Positions 15,624 through 25,192 of a stretch of 64,000 nucleotides of DNA are shown in pieces. The translations under genes and the position numbers were made by a program. Positions within the stretch are counted from its first letter, which is position 1; the number at the start of each line of letters is the position of its first letter. Origin of the DNA: Kapaibacterium sp044224925 (GTDB taxonomy: Bacteria > Bacteroidota > Ignavibacteria > Kapaibacteriales > Kapaibacteriaceae); the NCBI GenBank assembly GCA_044224925.1, contig JBGAJM010000008.1, positions 1 to 64,000 of the forward strand, given 5' to 3'. The notes below the pieces were generated by a model. It saw only the letters and a list, made by a program, of their open reading frames with translations. It made no database searches and was not told the DNA's origin.

Positions 15624-17092
15624 CACATGCGAATGCATTCCTGCATCAAAAGGCGAAGATCCTCTGTACGATGGGTCCGGCCGTTGCAAGCGTTGAAAAG
15701 GTCGTAAGCATGATCAAGGCGGGTGCCAATGCATTTCGTCTGAACATGTCGCACGGTTCCTATTCGAGTCACGAGATCTACATCGACGTGATCCGCAAGG
15801 CCGAGGAAAAACTTGGATTGAACATTCCGATCATCGCCGACCTGCAAGGTCCGAAGATCCGCGTAGCAGATTTCTCCGATCGCGAGTCGATGGTGTTGAG
15901 TCCGGGTCGTGATGTGTATCTGGCCGATGTGAGCACGATCCGCGCACAGAAACTCAAGCCGGCAGACGACATGATCCCCGTGAACTACCCAACGATCGGG
16001 ACGGATGTATCCAAAGGGGATCACTTGCTGTTGGATGATGGACTGTTGAAACTGCAAGTGAAAGGCACGACGAACGGCATCGTGAAGGCACTCGTCGTGA
16101 ATGGCGGAATTCTGAAGCCACGCAAGGGCATCAATCTTCCACACACTGCCGTTTCGCAAGCGTCCATCACCACGAAGGATCGCGCCGATATTCGCTTTGC
16201 CATCGAACATGAGTGTGACTACATCGCAATCTCCTTCGTGCGCACAGCCACCGACGTGGAGAATGTGCGCAAGTACATCACGAAGTATGGCGGAACGCAG
16301 TGGGTGATCGCAAAGATCGAAAAGCCCGAAGCGCTCGAGAACATGGAAAAGATCATCGATGTGTCCGATGCCGTCATGGTGGCACGGGGTGACCTTGGTG
16401 TGGAGATCGCCGCAGAGCTCGTGCCGATCGTCCAGAAGAAGATCATCTCCATGTGCAATCTCAAGGCCAAGCCGGTGATCACGGCCACGCAGATGCTGGA
16501 GTCGATGATCTACAACCCACGTCCCACACGTGCCGAAGCGAGCGATGTTGCCAATGCCGTTCTCGACGGCACCGATGCGGTGATGTTAAGTGCCGAAACG
16601 TCGGTTGGCGCCTATCCCATCGAGGCGGTGCACTATATGCGCAAGATCTGCACCCAGGCAGAGAACGAACTCACTGCCGACGGATATCTGCATCACGACG
16701 AGTCGCTCACCTATTCGCCAAGCGAACGGAACACGGATTCGATCGCCATTGCGGCGGCCCGCATTGCAGAAGAAGCCCGCGTGAGCGGGATCGCGTCGCT
16801 GAGCTATAGCGGACAGACCGCGCGGTTGATCTCGAACCGACGTCCGCGTGCTCCCATCCTGGCCATAACGACGATGCGCTCTGTGGCACGCAGAATGGGA
16901 CTCCTTTGGGGCGTTACCGGATGGGTGGTGGATACTATCACCACAACGGATGAAACGATCGAGTACATCAAGGATGAACTCCTCGCCAACAAGCACTTTG
17001 GTCCGGGCTCCATTGTCGTGTTCACGATCGGTCGGCCACTCGTAGGAAGGGCGCGAACGAACATGCTGAGCATTGAAACTCTGGGCAAGTAA
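15620..17092 (+). CDS. pyk: Pyruvate kinase
   Basis: A 490-residue glycolytic enzyme making pyruvate and ATP from phosphoenolpyruvate and ADP. Family marks are AKILCTMGPA, NMSHGSY, IADLQGPKIRV, the catalytic-lysine motif WVIAKIEKPEAL, MVARGDLGVE and ITATQMLESM, followed by the C-terminal allosteric-type domain (IAEEARVSGIASLSYSG, FTIGRPL). The start overlaps the ymdB stop and is preceded by AGAAGG. A 14-base inverted repeat overlaps the 3' end of the coding region. Confidence 0.97.
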   Translation: MTHANAFLHQKAKILCTMGPAVASVEKVVSMIKAGANAFRLNMSHGSYSSHEIYIDVIRKAEEKLGLNIPIIADLQGPKIRVADFSDRESMVLSPGRDVYLADVSTIRAQKLKPADDMIPVNYPTIGTDVSKGDHLLLDDGLLKLQVKGTTNGIVKALVVNGGILKPRKGINLPHTAVSQASITTKDRADIRFAIEHECDYIAISFVRTATDVENVRKYITKYGGTQWVIAKIEKPEALENMEKIIDVSDAVMVARGDLGVEIAAELVPIVQKKIISMCNLKAKPVITATQMLESMIYNPRPTRAEASDVANAVLDGTDAVMLSAETSVGAYPIEAVHYMRKICTQAENELTADGYLHHDESLTYSPSERNTDSIAIAAARIAEEARVSGIASLSYSGQTARLISNRRPRAPILAITTMRSVARRMGLLWGVTGWVVDTITTTDETIEYIKDELLANKHFGPGSIVVFTIGRPLVGRARTNMLSIETLGK

Positions 17093-17106
17093 CGTTCGCG
17101 CCCTTC
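17046..17106. repeat. 14-base inverted repeat at the end of pyk
   Basis: Arms 17046-17059 and 17093-17106 are perfectly complementary (GAAGGGCGCGAACG and its complement), with a 33-base interior that includes the end of the pyk coding region and its TAA stop. The second arm begins at the base after the stop. There is no T run, so it is not a classic terminator, but it could form a stable stem protecting or ending the pyk mRNA, or the convergent M16 peptidase mRNA. Confidence 0.6.
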
Positions 17107-17131
17107 AGGAACGAGCGGTATTATCGGCAGA

Positions 17132-19957
17132 TCACTTCGTCTCGGGCTTCAGGATGATCGTGCTGAACGTTCCGAGGTCGAGGTAGGCCTTCGCCGCAGC
17201 TTGTACTTGTGCAGCCGTGAGGTTCTTGATGAAGGTGTCGCGCTCCTTGATCACCGAAAGCGGTTCGCCTTCGAAGAGGATCTTCGGCATAGCCGATGTC
17301 CAGAACTGATTCTTCTTCAAATTCACTTCACGCTCCTTGGTCTGGATCTCCTTCACCTTTTGGATGTAGGAATCGTCGACCTTGTTGTTGCGCAAGTATT
17401 CTGCTTCTTTCTTGACCACGGCGAGCATTTCGTCAACACGGTCCGGATTGCATCCGAAGAAGATCGAGAGCACATACTCTTCCACAGGGAACTTCGATGG
17501 CTGCGGTTGCACCTGTACGAAGTAGACTCCGCTGAGCTTCTCGCGCATCTCTTCACGCAGTCGGATGTTCATCACTTCTGTGAGTGCGATCATGTCGTAG
17601 CGTGTTGCCGGTGAATACTTCATCGAACCGTGGAATGCTGCCACCACGGTGCTCTTTGCATCTTTTCCCTTGTACACGGTCTTGTGGATCGCACCCTTTG
17701 GCATGCGGATCTTGTTGTCCTTCCATGTTTCCTTTGTTGGTCCACCGGGAATGCTCGCAACGTAGGTGGCGAGATCTTTCTCGATGGCGGCTTCGTCGAA
17801 ATTGCCCACAAAGCAGAAGGTGAAGTCGGCAGCGCTCTTGAAGCGTTCCTTGTAGAACGCGAAGGCCTTATCGAGGCTTACCTTGTCAAGTGCGGCAATG
17901 GTAAGCGGACGCTTCCGCGGGTGATTGTTCGACCATGCAACGGCAATGGTGTCGAAGAGCGTGGCCTCCGGACTCTTTGCCTTGTTCTCCAACTGCGTGC
18001 GGATCTTCGCCTTCAGTGATTCGAATCCGGCCGAGTCCTTCCGTGGCGCCGTGAAGTACAAGTGAAGCAATTCCATGAAGGTCTTCATGTCCTTCGGCGA
18101 GGTCTGACCTGTGAAGCCCTCACGGTCTTCATTGATGAAGGGCGAGATCGCAATGTTCTTCCCTTGCAGCACCTTGGCCAGCGTATTGGCATCGAATGAT
18201 GCGATCCCACCTTCGTCCACGATGGCCGCAGCGAGGTCTGCCGTGACGATGTCTGCCTCCGGTGCCAACGATGTACCGCCGGACTTCCATGCGTTGAATA
18301 GGATCTCGTCGTTTTTAAAGTCCGTCTTCTTGAGGATGACCTTGGCACCATTGGATAGCGTGAGCATCGTCGCGCCCACTTCTGGTAGTTCCTTCCGTTC
18401 CTTGATGGATCCGGCAACGGGCTCCTTCTCCATCAGCGGTTTCACCGGTGCGGCGTCTACCCATGGCTCGATGGTCTTGGCGGCCACAGCAGCGACCAAG
18501 GCATTCACGTCCTGTTCAGTTGGCTTCATGTAGCCGTTGCCTTCCGGCACCGACACGGTGATCACGCGATCTTCATTGGGTGTGAACTCATTGATCGATG
18601 CCTTCACATCGGCAAGTGTGACATCCGGTGTGAGGCGCTTGTAGATATCGTACTCCATGGCGATCCCCGGAATCGCCTCACCATCGAGGTAGTTGCGCAT
18701 GTATTCACGAGCAAGTGCGGACGATTCCGTTTTATCGCGCTCGTTGTAGTATGCTTCCATGCGCGACATCATCTCGTTCTTCGCTCGATCCAGTTCGGAT
18801 TGCGTGAAGCCGTGACGTTGTGCACGGGCCACCTCGGTGAGCACAGCATTCATGCTCTTCATGATGTTCTTGTCTGCGGCCGTTGCACTCACGATATAGG
18901 CCATGGTCTCGCGTGTGAGACTTGTCTGACCTGCAAAGGCAGCGGCAAAGGCAGGTGTTGCCTTGCGTGTGAGTTCCTGCAGTCGAGTGGAGAGCATCGA
19001 CGACATGAGCTGGGTCACGATGTCGCGACGGAAGTCGCCCATCGTAGCGGTCTTCCGAGCCGGACGCTTGTTATAGATGGACACGCGCGCTGTTTGCAGC
19101 TCAGGGTCCGACGCGATCGAGACGATGGTCTCATTATGGCTTGGCAACACCGCCGAAGGTCGAGCTGGTTGCGCTCCGCTCACATCGGCCGAGAAGGAGA
19201 AGTGCTTTTCGATGAGTGGCAGCACATCCTTCACGTCCACATCACCCACCACGATCACGGCCATGTTCTCGGGCCGATACCACGTCTTGTAGAATGCACG
19301 AAGGCGATCTGCCGGCGTATGTGCCAACACGGCCGTATCACCGATCACGTCGCGACGGACGTACTTCGAATCACCATACAGTGCCGGATTGTGCGCCTTC
19401 CGTACGCGCTCCTCTGCACCGCGGCGCAAACGCCATTCTTCGGTGACCACGCCGCGCTCTTCTTCGATATCCTTGTCATCATACGTTACGAAGCGTGCCC
19501 AGTCGCGCAGCACTTCGAATCCCTTCGAGAAGGTCCCGCCGCCTGTGAGAGGCACTGTGAGCATGTAGACCGTTTCTTCCTGGTTCGTATAGGCGTTCAG
19601 GTCGGCGCCGAAGCGAATACCTGTCGACTCTAGGAAGTTCACGAGTTCCTGCTTCGGAAAGAAGCGAGTACCGTTAAAGGCCATGTGTTCGCAGAAGTGT
19701 GCGAGACCGTTCTGATCGTCGTCTTCCAGCACAGCGCCTGCATTGACCACGAGCATGAGTTCGAGCCGGTTCTTGGGCTGCCCGTTCTTCTTCACGTAAT
19801 ACTTGAGGCCGTTCGGCAACGTGCCGATCGTGATGTCGCCATTGGGCTGAATGACCTTGTTGAGGTCTACTTGAGCCGTGCTCATGGTCGGTGTGCCAAC
19901 GAGCAGCACGGCCAAACATGCGACAACGACCATCATTGGCGAGAGGACTCGCTTCAT
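17132..19957 (-). CDS. M16 family zinc metallopeptidase (two-domain, pitrilysin type)
   Basis: A 941-residue exported protease. The signal peptide ends near MSTAQ, and the inverted zinc motif HFCEH is at residues 87-91, with the downstream glutamate in the ERGVVTEEW segment near 165-172. The chain contains a tandem pair of M16 units (active about 35-260, inactive about 270-470, then a second copy from about 530, which lacks HxxEH), matching the large bacterial periplasmic insulinase-like peptidases. An AGGAG ribosome site precedes the ATG, and a TATCTTCG box lies 40 bases upstream. The Cys inside HxxEH is unremarkable in this family. Confidence 0.94.
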   Translation of the reverse strand: MKRVLSPMMVVVACLAVLLVGTPTMSTAQVDLNKVIQPNGDITIGTLPNGLKYYVKKNGQPKNRLELMLVVNAGAVLEDDDQNGLAHFCEHMAFNGTRFFPKQELVNFLESTGIRFGADLNAYTNQEETVYMLTVPLTGGGTFSKGFEVLRDWARFVTYDDKDIEEERGVVTEEWRLRRGAEERVRKAHNPALYGDSKYVRRDVIGDTAVLAHTPADRLRAFYKTWYRPENMAVIVVGDVDVKDVLPLIEKHFSFSADVSGAQPARPSAVLPSHNETIVSIASDPELQTARVSIYNKRPARKTATMGDFRRDIVTQLMSSMLSTRLQELTRKATPAFAAAFAGQTSLTRETMAYIVSATAADKNIMKSMNAVLTEVARAQRHGFTQSELDRAKNEMMSRMEAYYNERDKTESSALAREYMRNYLDGEAIPGIAMEYDIYKRLTPDVTLADVKASINEFTPNEDRVITVSVPEGNGYMKPTEQDVNALVAAVAAKTIEPWVDAAPVKPLMEKEPVAGSIKERKELPEVGATMLTLSNGAKVILKKTDFKNDEILFNAWKSGGTSLAPEADIVTADLAAAIVDEGGIASFDANTLAKVLQGKNIAISPFINEDREGFTGQTSPKDMKTFMELLHLYFTAPRKDSAGFESLKAKIRTQLENKAKSPEATLFDTIAVAWSNNHPRKRPLTIAALDKVSLDKAFAFYKERFKSAADFTFCFVGNFDEAAIEKDLATYVASIPGGPTKETWKDNKIRMPKGAIHKTVYKGKDAKSTVVAAFHGSMKYSPATRYDMIALTEVMNIRLREEMREKLSGVYFVQVQPQPSKFPVEEYVLSIFFGCNPDRVDEMLAVVKKEAEYLRNNKVDDSYIQKVKEIQTKEREVNLKKNQFWTSAMPKILFEGEPLSVIKERDTFIKNLTAAQVQAAAKAYLDLGTFSTIILKPETK

Positions 19958-19997
19958 ACAGTGATCTCCTAGTTGTGATGCGCCAGAATATGGGTTG

Positions 19998-20005
19998 CGA
20001 AGATA
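19998..20005 (-). promoter_or_regulatory. Candidate -7 promoter box (TATCTTCG)
   Basis: TATCTTCG on the minus strand, one base from the TAnnTTTG consensus, lies 40 bases upstream of the M16 peptidase start with a good ribosome site between. The TAnnTTCG variant recurs upstream of other genes here. Confidence 0.35.
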
Positions 20006-20014
20006 CGGAGCCGA

Positions 20015-21148
20015 TCAGCGCAGGCCGCTACGAACGGCGTTCTTTTGGGTTGCGTTCACGTCCGAAATGATCGGATGGAGCGACGCGTCACGTGCCTCCC
20101 TGCTGATGCCCAGGATCCGTGCAATGTGATCCATCGCGCGCAACGGCGTGCTCGCGGTCAAAAGAGTTACAAGTCCGTCCCTCCCCTGCCGTTCGAACAC
20201 GGCCTTGCACAAGGCCGCGCCGAGCACATACTGTTCCTCTTGCGTGGCCCTCTCGAAGAGTTGCCGCAACGAGGGCATCTTCTCGGGAGCATGGGTGGCC
20301 AGATACTCCTCGAGGAGCACATCGAAGGGCTTTCCAAGACTTCCTCCCATGTAGGTGGCGATCCCCTCGCGGATCACCGGGACGGCGCTCTCGTACCGTG
20401 CCAACACCACATGCACGATCTCGTGCGGATTCCATTCGCTGTTCGTGCCGGAGACGATGATGGCCGACACCGGATACGAGATGGCCGTAGGTGGTGCGGC
20501 ATAGAACTCCACGCCAAGGATGCTGCACAATGCGTCTCGGTCCGGCACCACATAGTAGACCACAGAATCAGGCACGTCCTCATTGAACTCATGTGCGACC
20601 ACGGCAAGGAACGTGTTCGCCTCGCGTGCACGTGCTTCATCGATCGCCCGATCAGGTTCGTGCACGTAGACGAACGATCCAATGCGGGTGCGCAACCACT
20701 GCGCTGTTGAGGTGAGGAGCGGATCGACGATCACCGTGCCGCCTTGCCGACGTTCAAGGCGCGTTCGCAGAATTCCAAGCGGATAGATATCGCCCGTGGC
20801 CGTGTTGATGTGACTGAACATGGTCCGCACGATCCATGCATCGCCCTGCGGCTCTGCACTCAGAATGGTCGGCGGAAAGGTCTGTCGCACTTCTTCATCT
20901 TGCGCGAACCAGTTCTTCACGATGCCGCTCATCCCGCCCGGGATCACATCGGCTCCTCGGTCCACCACGGGAATGGACGCAGCCGATGCTCTCCACGATT
21001 CAAGACTGTCGATCCAGATCTGCACCACGGCGCGAACGTCCGGATCTCGCGCGTCAACGCGAGGCATCACGCGCACCTGCGCCTGCACGGCGGTGAAGAC
21101 CCCGAGGCAGAGGACGAAGGAGATCGTAACGAAAGCAGACTTCAGCAT
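20015..21148 (-). CDS. Exported HEXXH (gluzincin-like) metalloprotease
   Basis: A 377-residue secreted protein. The signal peptide is MLKSAFVTISFVLCLGVFTAVQA. The C-terminal half carries HEIVH at 242-246 and, 15 residues later, the EGIATYMGG segment (Glu261), the arrangement of zinc peptidases of the peptidase_MA/gluzincin type in which the second Glu is the third zinc ligand. The N-terminal 200 residues have no recognisable domain. The stop of the SpoU methyltransferase gene lies 4 bases upstream, so the two are one transcript. Substrate unknown; the motif supports, but does not prove, catalytic activity. Confidence 0.78.
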   Translation of the reverse strand: MLKSAFVTISFVLCLGVFTAVQAQVRVMPRVDARDPDVRAVVQIWIDSLESWRASAASIPVVDRGADVIPGGMSGIVKNWFAQDEEVRQTFPPTILSAEPQGDAWIVRTMFSHINTATGDIYPLGILRTRLERRQGGTVIVDPLLTSTAQWLRTRIGSFVYVHEPDRAIDEARAREANTFLAVVAHEFNEDVPDSVVYYVVPDRDALCSILGVEFYAAPPTAISYPVSAIIVSGTNSEWNPHEIVHVVLARYESAVPVIREGIATYMGGSLGKPFDVLLEEYLATHAPEKMPSLRQLFERATQEEQYVLGAALCKAVFERQGRDGLVTLLTASTPLRAMDHIARILGISREARDASLHPIISDVNATQKNAVRSGLR

Positions 21149-21152
21149 GGTC

Positions 21153-21896
21153 TTAGTGCGATCGGAGCGAACGAACATGTGCCAGGACGATGGCGGTCGC
21201 AGCCGCCACATTGAGTGAGCAACCGTCCATCTCCATTGGTATCGCACAATGTAAGGAAGAGTGACGCAGCACCTGCGGCGTGATCCCTCGACCCTCTGTT
21301 CCAACAACGATCACGTCGGGTACGGTGTGCAATTGCGAGAGCGGAATAGCCTGTTGCGTTTGTTCGACCATGCAGACGGTGCGCCCTGCCGCCGTGCATC
21401 CCTCCATGAACCCTTCTACGTCGGAGGCATACGTGATCGTGGCATGGAAGACCATACCCATGCTGGTTCGCACGGCCCGTCGCATGAAGGGCGACGAGGT
21501 GGCAGCGTCCACCACGATGTCGCGAATGCCAAGGGCCACGGCCGTTCGCACGATGGCGCCCACGTTGGCATTGTCAACGATCGAGTTCAGGAACAGGCGC
21601 GGTCCACGCACATGCGCATCCGCCTCCGTCCGCTCCGGAATGGGACTCACGGCCATCACGGCCGAATGCGGCTTGAAGCCGATCAGCTCCGTCAACGCAT
21701 CTTTCGAAAGGGTCTGGGAGGGAACGGAGGGTGGCAGGGCCAGCGCGGCGAGCTCGTCTTCGGTGCCCACCACGAACGACGGCGTGATGGCGCGAAGCAT
21801 CATGGCAACGGCCTTTGCGCCTTCTGCCACGGCCATGCCGAGGTGGAACGGACGTTCAGGGCCGGTGCGCAGATCTCGGAGAACGGAGAGGTCCAT
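21153..21896 (-). CDS. TrmH/SpoU family RNA 2'-O-methyltransferase
   Basis: A 247-residue SPOUT methyltransferase that probably methylates a ribose in rRNA or tRNA. The three SpoU motifs are visible: NANVGAIVRTA (motif 1), VGTEGRGI (motif 2) and IPMEMDGCSLNVAAATAIVL (motif 3, forming the trefoil knot that binds SAM). The N-terminal 95 residues resemble the SpoU substrate-binding domain, but the target nucleotide cannot be assigned from sequence. The ATG at 21896 is 102 bases from the divergent acyl-CoA dehydrogenase start. Confidence 0.92.
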   Translation of the reverse strand: MDLSVLRDLRTGPERPFHLGMAVAEGAKAVAMMLRAITPSFVVGTEDELAALALPPSVPSQTLSKDALTELIGFKPHSAVMAVSPIPERTEADAHVRGPRLFLNSIVDNANVGAIVRTAVALGIRDIVVDAATSSPFMRRAVRTSMGMVFHATITYASDVEGFMEGCTAAGRTVCMVEQTQQAIPLSQLHTVPDVIVVGTEGRGITPQVLRHSSLHCAIPMEMDGCSLNVAAATAIVLAHVRSLRSH

Positions 21897-21952
21897 GGGT
21901 GAACGTTTCGAAGAATCGAAGAGTTATGTGGTGCAGAACGGCGAGCGTTCTC

Positions 21953-21960
21953 TAATTTCG
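21953..21960 (+). promoter_or_regulatory. Candidate -7 promoter box (TAATTTCG)
   Basis: TAATTTCG, a TAnnTTCG variant, lies 38 bases before the ATG at 21999 of the acyl-CoA dehydrogenase gene, in the gap to the divergent SpoU gene. Confidence 0.35.
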
Positions 21961-21998
21961 CCACTTATGTCGTGAAACCGTCCTTCCAAGGAAGCCCT

Positions 21999-23165
21999 AT
22001 GTCTGAATCCGCAAGCTCCATCTCGTTCGACGTGAGCGATGATCAAGAGGTCATCCGTCAACATATTCGCGCCTTCGTCGAAGAAGAGATCAAGCCGGTC
22101 GCATTGCAGTACGACGAGTCGCAAGAGTTCCCAACGGAGATCTTTCGCAAGCTTGGCGACCTTGGATATCTGGGCATCGTGATCCCTCCGGAATACGGCG
22201 GGTCCGGAATGGGCTATCTGGAGTATGCCATCGTCGTCGAAGAAGTGGCGCGCGCATGCCCGGCCATGGCCTTGGGCGTTGCCGCTCACAACGGTCTGTG
22301 CACGAGTCACATCTTCCGCTTTGGAAGCGAAGAGCTGAAGAAGCTCTACATCCCGCGGTTGGCAAGCGGACAGACGATGGGTGCATGGGGACTTACCGAA
22401 CCGAACGCAGGTTCGGATGCCGGTGGAACGCAGACCACGGCCGTACGCGACGGAGACGACTGGATCTTGAACGGCTCGAAGAACTTCATCACCCATGGCA
22501 ATGTGGGTGATATCTGTGTGGTGATGGCCGTGACCGATGCCTCGAAGGGCAAGCATGGGATCAGTGCCTTTGCCATCGACAAGTCGATGCCGGGCTTCTA
22601 TGCGTCCAAGAAGGAGAACAAGGTGGGCATGCGCTGTTCGGACACGGCGAGCCTGACGTTCGACAACGTTCGCGTACCCGGTTCTCATCTGATCGGTGGC
22701 GAAGGCGAAGGATTCCTGCAAGCATTGCAGATCCTGGATGGCGGTCGGATCTCGATCGCCGCTCTGAGCGTTGGTCTTGCACAAGGTGCCTACGAAGCGG
22801 CCGTGAAGTATGCCACGGAACGCCGTCAGTTCGGCAAGCGGTTGGCAGATATGCAGGCCATTCAATTCAAGCTTGCGAAGATGTCCGTCGACATCGATGC
22901 AGGTCGCACACTCACGTATCGCGCCGCATGGATGCGCGACACCAAACAGAACTTCACCGTGGCGGCCTCCATGGCCAAGCTCTATGCCAGCGAGGCAAGT
23001 GTACGCATCGCCGAAGATGCCATCCAGATCCACGGCGGATACGGCTACATCAAGGAGTATCCCGTCGAGAAGTTCTGGCGCGATTCAAAGCTTCTCACCA
23101 TCGGTGAAGGCACATCGGAGATCCAGAAGCTGGTGATCTCTCGCGCACTATTTTCCGCAGTCTAA
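21999..23165 (+). CDS. Acyl-CoA dehydrogenase
   Basis: A 388-residue FAD-dependent enzyme that introduces the alpha-beta double bond in acyl-CoA during fatty-acid or branched-chain oxidation. Typical motifs: the FAD/substrate region MGAWGLTEPNAGSD, NGSKNFITHG, the arginine-containing YATERRQFGKRLADMQ and the catalytic-base region LLTIGEGTSEIQ near the end. AAGGAAG lies 4 bases before the ATG at 21999; an upstream GTG at 21972 is less likely. It overlaps the convergent phosphatase gene by 18 bases. Chain-length specificity is not readable from sequence; hbd at 5039 could act in the same pathway. Confidence 0.95.
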   Translation: MSESASSISFDVSDDQEVIRQHIRAFVEEEIKPVALQYDESQEFPTEIFRKLGDLGYLGIVIPPEYGGSGMGYLEYAIVVEEVARACPAMALGVAAHNGLCTSHIFRFGSEELKKLYIPRLASGQTMGAWGLTEPNAGSDAGGTQTTAVRDGDDWILNGSKNFITHGNVGDICVVMAVTDASKGKHGISAFAIDKSMPGFYASKKENKVGMRCSDTASLTFDNVRVPGSHLIGGEGEGFLQALQILDGGRISIAALSVGLAQGAYEAAVKYATERRQFGKRLADMQAIQFKLAKMSVDIDAGRTLTYRAAWMRDTKQNFTVAASMAKLYASEASVRIAEDAIQIHGGYGYIKEYPVEKFWRDSKLLTIGEGTSEIQKLVISRALFSAV

Positions 23166-24782
23166 CGGAAGCGGCGTCCCGTCAACGTTCTTCAGCGACA
23201 ACGACCACCAAGCCGCGATCGTTGGTGCAATGTCCACGGGCGACACATCTCTGAAGATGTCGCGCTTGTTCGTGAGTCCTCCATTGGGCGCAGACGGAAT
23301 GAGCACCATCATGGGCACCATCCGGTCGTACACATACGGCGTCCCATGCGTGGCCTGTGCTGCGCCGATGATCCAATACATCTTCGGATAGACCACCACA
23401 TCGCCGTACCGATTCGGATAGCACGAGTTCTGCAGCCATTCGCAGAGTTCGGGTGAACAATCTGCCGGACATGCACCACGCATGAGATCATGTTTGGAGA
23501 GTGCGATGCCGATGCCTTCGCGCTGACGTAGATACTGCACACAAGCGGCTACCACCGAATCATAGGACAACGATCTGCGCTGGATCGGTTCGTAGTGCAG
23601 GAAGATCGATGGTTCGAAGATGTCGCGGACCCAATCCTCCTTGCCACCCTGCGCATACTTGGCGTTGAGCATGGCATTCAGTTCGTTCTTCAGTTGAGCC
23701 TCGCGAATACGTCCAGCGTCAACGGCCACTCCCTGCCCTCCACCCTGGTTGCGGATGATCTCGGGGATCGGCGCCACGCCATGGTCCGAGGTGATGAACA
23801 CGGCATAGTTCGAAGGACCGACGGTGGAGTCGAGATGATGGAGGAAGACGGCAACGAGGGAATCGCAGGCGACGTACATCTCCTGCACTTCTCGACTGTC
23901 GGGACCGAAGCTATGACCAAGCGCATCCGTGGATGAGATGCCCACACACAACAGGTCGGGATGCGAATCCGCACCGAGCTTTTCCCGATCCACGCATGTG
24001 GACGCCAGTGCGAACAGATGCTGTACGGAGAAGGGCGAGCGCACGAAGTCGGCAGCAAAGGCATCCTTCCGCGCAAGCGGAGGCATGGTGTACGGAAAGG
24101 TCCGACGTCCGGACGAGAACGTGCCCTCACCCACTTGATCGTCGACGCGCGGATACAGGGAATCGGAGATCGACGTGGTCCACGTTTTCCCGGAATAGTC
24201 CGAAGCCGGATGCGCGGTGTTGAACGGCGTGAGCCAGGCGGGACGCTTGTAGTAGGCAGAGGTCGTATAGCTCAACGAGGTGGCATCGAACCAGATCGCA
24301 CCGGTAGGCTTCTTTCCGGCCATCAAGATGGCCGCACGGTCCTTCATGGAGATGCCGAACACCTTGCACTTCGGGTCGCGAGCGCGCAGCACATCACCCA
24401 CGGTCGGCACCAACAGATTACGCGGCGAAAGCCCCGCGGCATCGTCCTGAACACAGTACATGCAGGAGTCCAGTCGCAGGTCGCAGAACTCGTTCCCGGT
24501 GATGCCGCTCTTGTGCGGATAGCATCCGGTGAGGAGGGCGGCATGGCCCGGACCGGTGATGTTGTTGGCGTGTTTGTAGGCGCTGTTCTCGAAGATCACC
24601 CCTTGGGCCTCGAACCGACGGAATCCGTCGCGCCGCAGGAAGCGGCGATTGGCTTCGAAGTAGTCGCCGCGCAGTTGGTCGAAGGAGAGGACGACGACCA
24701 GTTTCGGAGGAGCCGCCTGCAGGAGGGACCCGAAAAGGAAGAGGGCGGCGAGGAGCGAACGTCCCCGCCGCCATGCTGCCAT
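23148..24782 (-). CDS. Alkaline-phosphatase superfamily protein (PafA/NPP-like)
   Basis: A 544-residue exported phosphatase or phosphodiesterase. The signal peptide ends at LLQAAPP. Alkaline-phosphatase-superfamily metal and nucleophile positions are visible: FDQLRGD (Asp), the threonine nucleophile T76 in NITGPGHAALLTG, ISSTDALGHSFGP (Asp, His) and ITSDHGVAP (Asp-His). The threonine nucleophile and layout resemble PafA and nucleotide pyrophosphatases. The ATG overlaps the TAA stop of the TM2 gene by one base (TAATG), so the two are coupled. It probably scavenges phosphate in the periplasm. Confidence 0.88.
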   Translation of the reverse strand: MAAWRRGRSLLAALFLFGSLLQAAPPKLVVVLSFDQLRGDYFEANRRFLRRDGFRRFEAQGVIFENSAYKHANNITGPGHAALLTGCYPHKSGITGNEFCDLRLDSCMYCVQDDAAGLSPRNLLVPTVGDVLRARDPKCKVFGISMKDRAAILMAGKKPTGAIWFDATSLSYTTSAYYKRPAWLTPFNTAHPASDYSGKTWTTSISDSLYPRVDDQVGEGTFSSGRRTFPYTMPPLARKDAFAADFVRSPFSVQHLFALASTCVDREKLGADSHPDLLCVGISSTDALGHSFGPDSREVQEMYVACDSLVAVFLHHLDSTVGPSNYAVFITSDHGVAPIPEIIRNQGGGQGVAVDAGRIREAQLKNELNAMLNAKYAQGGKEDWVRDIFEPSIFLHYEPIQRRSLSYDSVVAACVQYLRQREGIGIALSKHDLMRGACPADCSPELCEWLQNSCYPNRYGDVVVYPKMYWIIGAAQATHGTPYVYDRMVPMMVLIPSAPNGGLTNKRDIFRDVSPVDIAPTIAAWWSLSLKNVDGTPLPLDCGK

Positions 24783-25192
24783 TATTCTTGTGCTTGTGCG
24801 GGTGTTGGAGGCGTGGACGGTGTTGGAGGAGCGGTCACCACACCCATCGTACGCATGATCGTCGCCACTTCGAATGCCTGCTGCATGTTGTGGTCTGCCG
24901 CGATCTTGCGGTAGTTGACAAGGTCGATGATCGTTCCAATGAAGCATAGGCCACCAGTGAGCAGGTACAGTAATCCGAAGCCGATCTGACCTGTTACGAA
25001 GCGTTGGATCCCTGCGATCGAGAAAAATCCAAGGAGCGTAAGGATCAGGATCATTTGGGGATCCTTCCGGCGAGCTCGATACATCACCGCGAATTGTTGG
25101 GCCTGTTCATCCGTCAACGGATTGATGAGCATTGAGACGTAGGCGAATTCGGCGCCATCAATGTCGGGCAGGAATTGGTAGATGTTGGCCAT
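24782..25192 (-). CDS. TM2 domain membrane protein
   Basis: A 136-residue protein containing the TM2 module: two membrane helices (about 48-65 and 70-92) linked by a short turn with the conserved FSIAGIQRFVTGQIGFGLLYLLTGG pattern of aromatic and Gly residues. The N-terminal 45 residues are polar and the C-terminus is a Pro/Thr-rich tail (TAPPTPSTPPTPAQAQE). A GGAGGG ribosome site lies before the ATG at 25192. It overlaps the upstream DUF2752 gene by 35 bases in another frame; DUF2752 and TM2 genes are often neighbours in Bacteroidota. Function unknown. Confidence 0.85.
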   Translation of the reverse strand: MANIYQFLPDIDGAEFAYVSMLINPLTDEQAQQFAVMYRARRKDPQMILILTLLGFFSIAGIQRFVTGQIGFGLLYLLTGGLCFIGTIIDLVNYRKIAADHNMQQAFEVATIMRTMGVVTAPPTPSTPPTPAQAQE

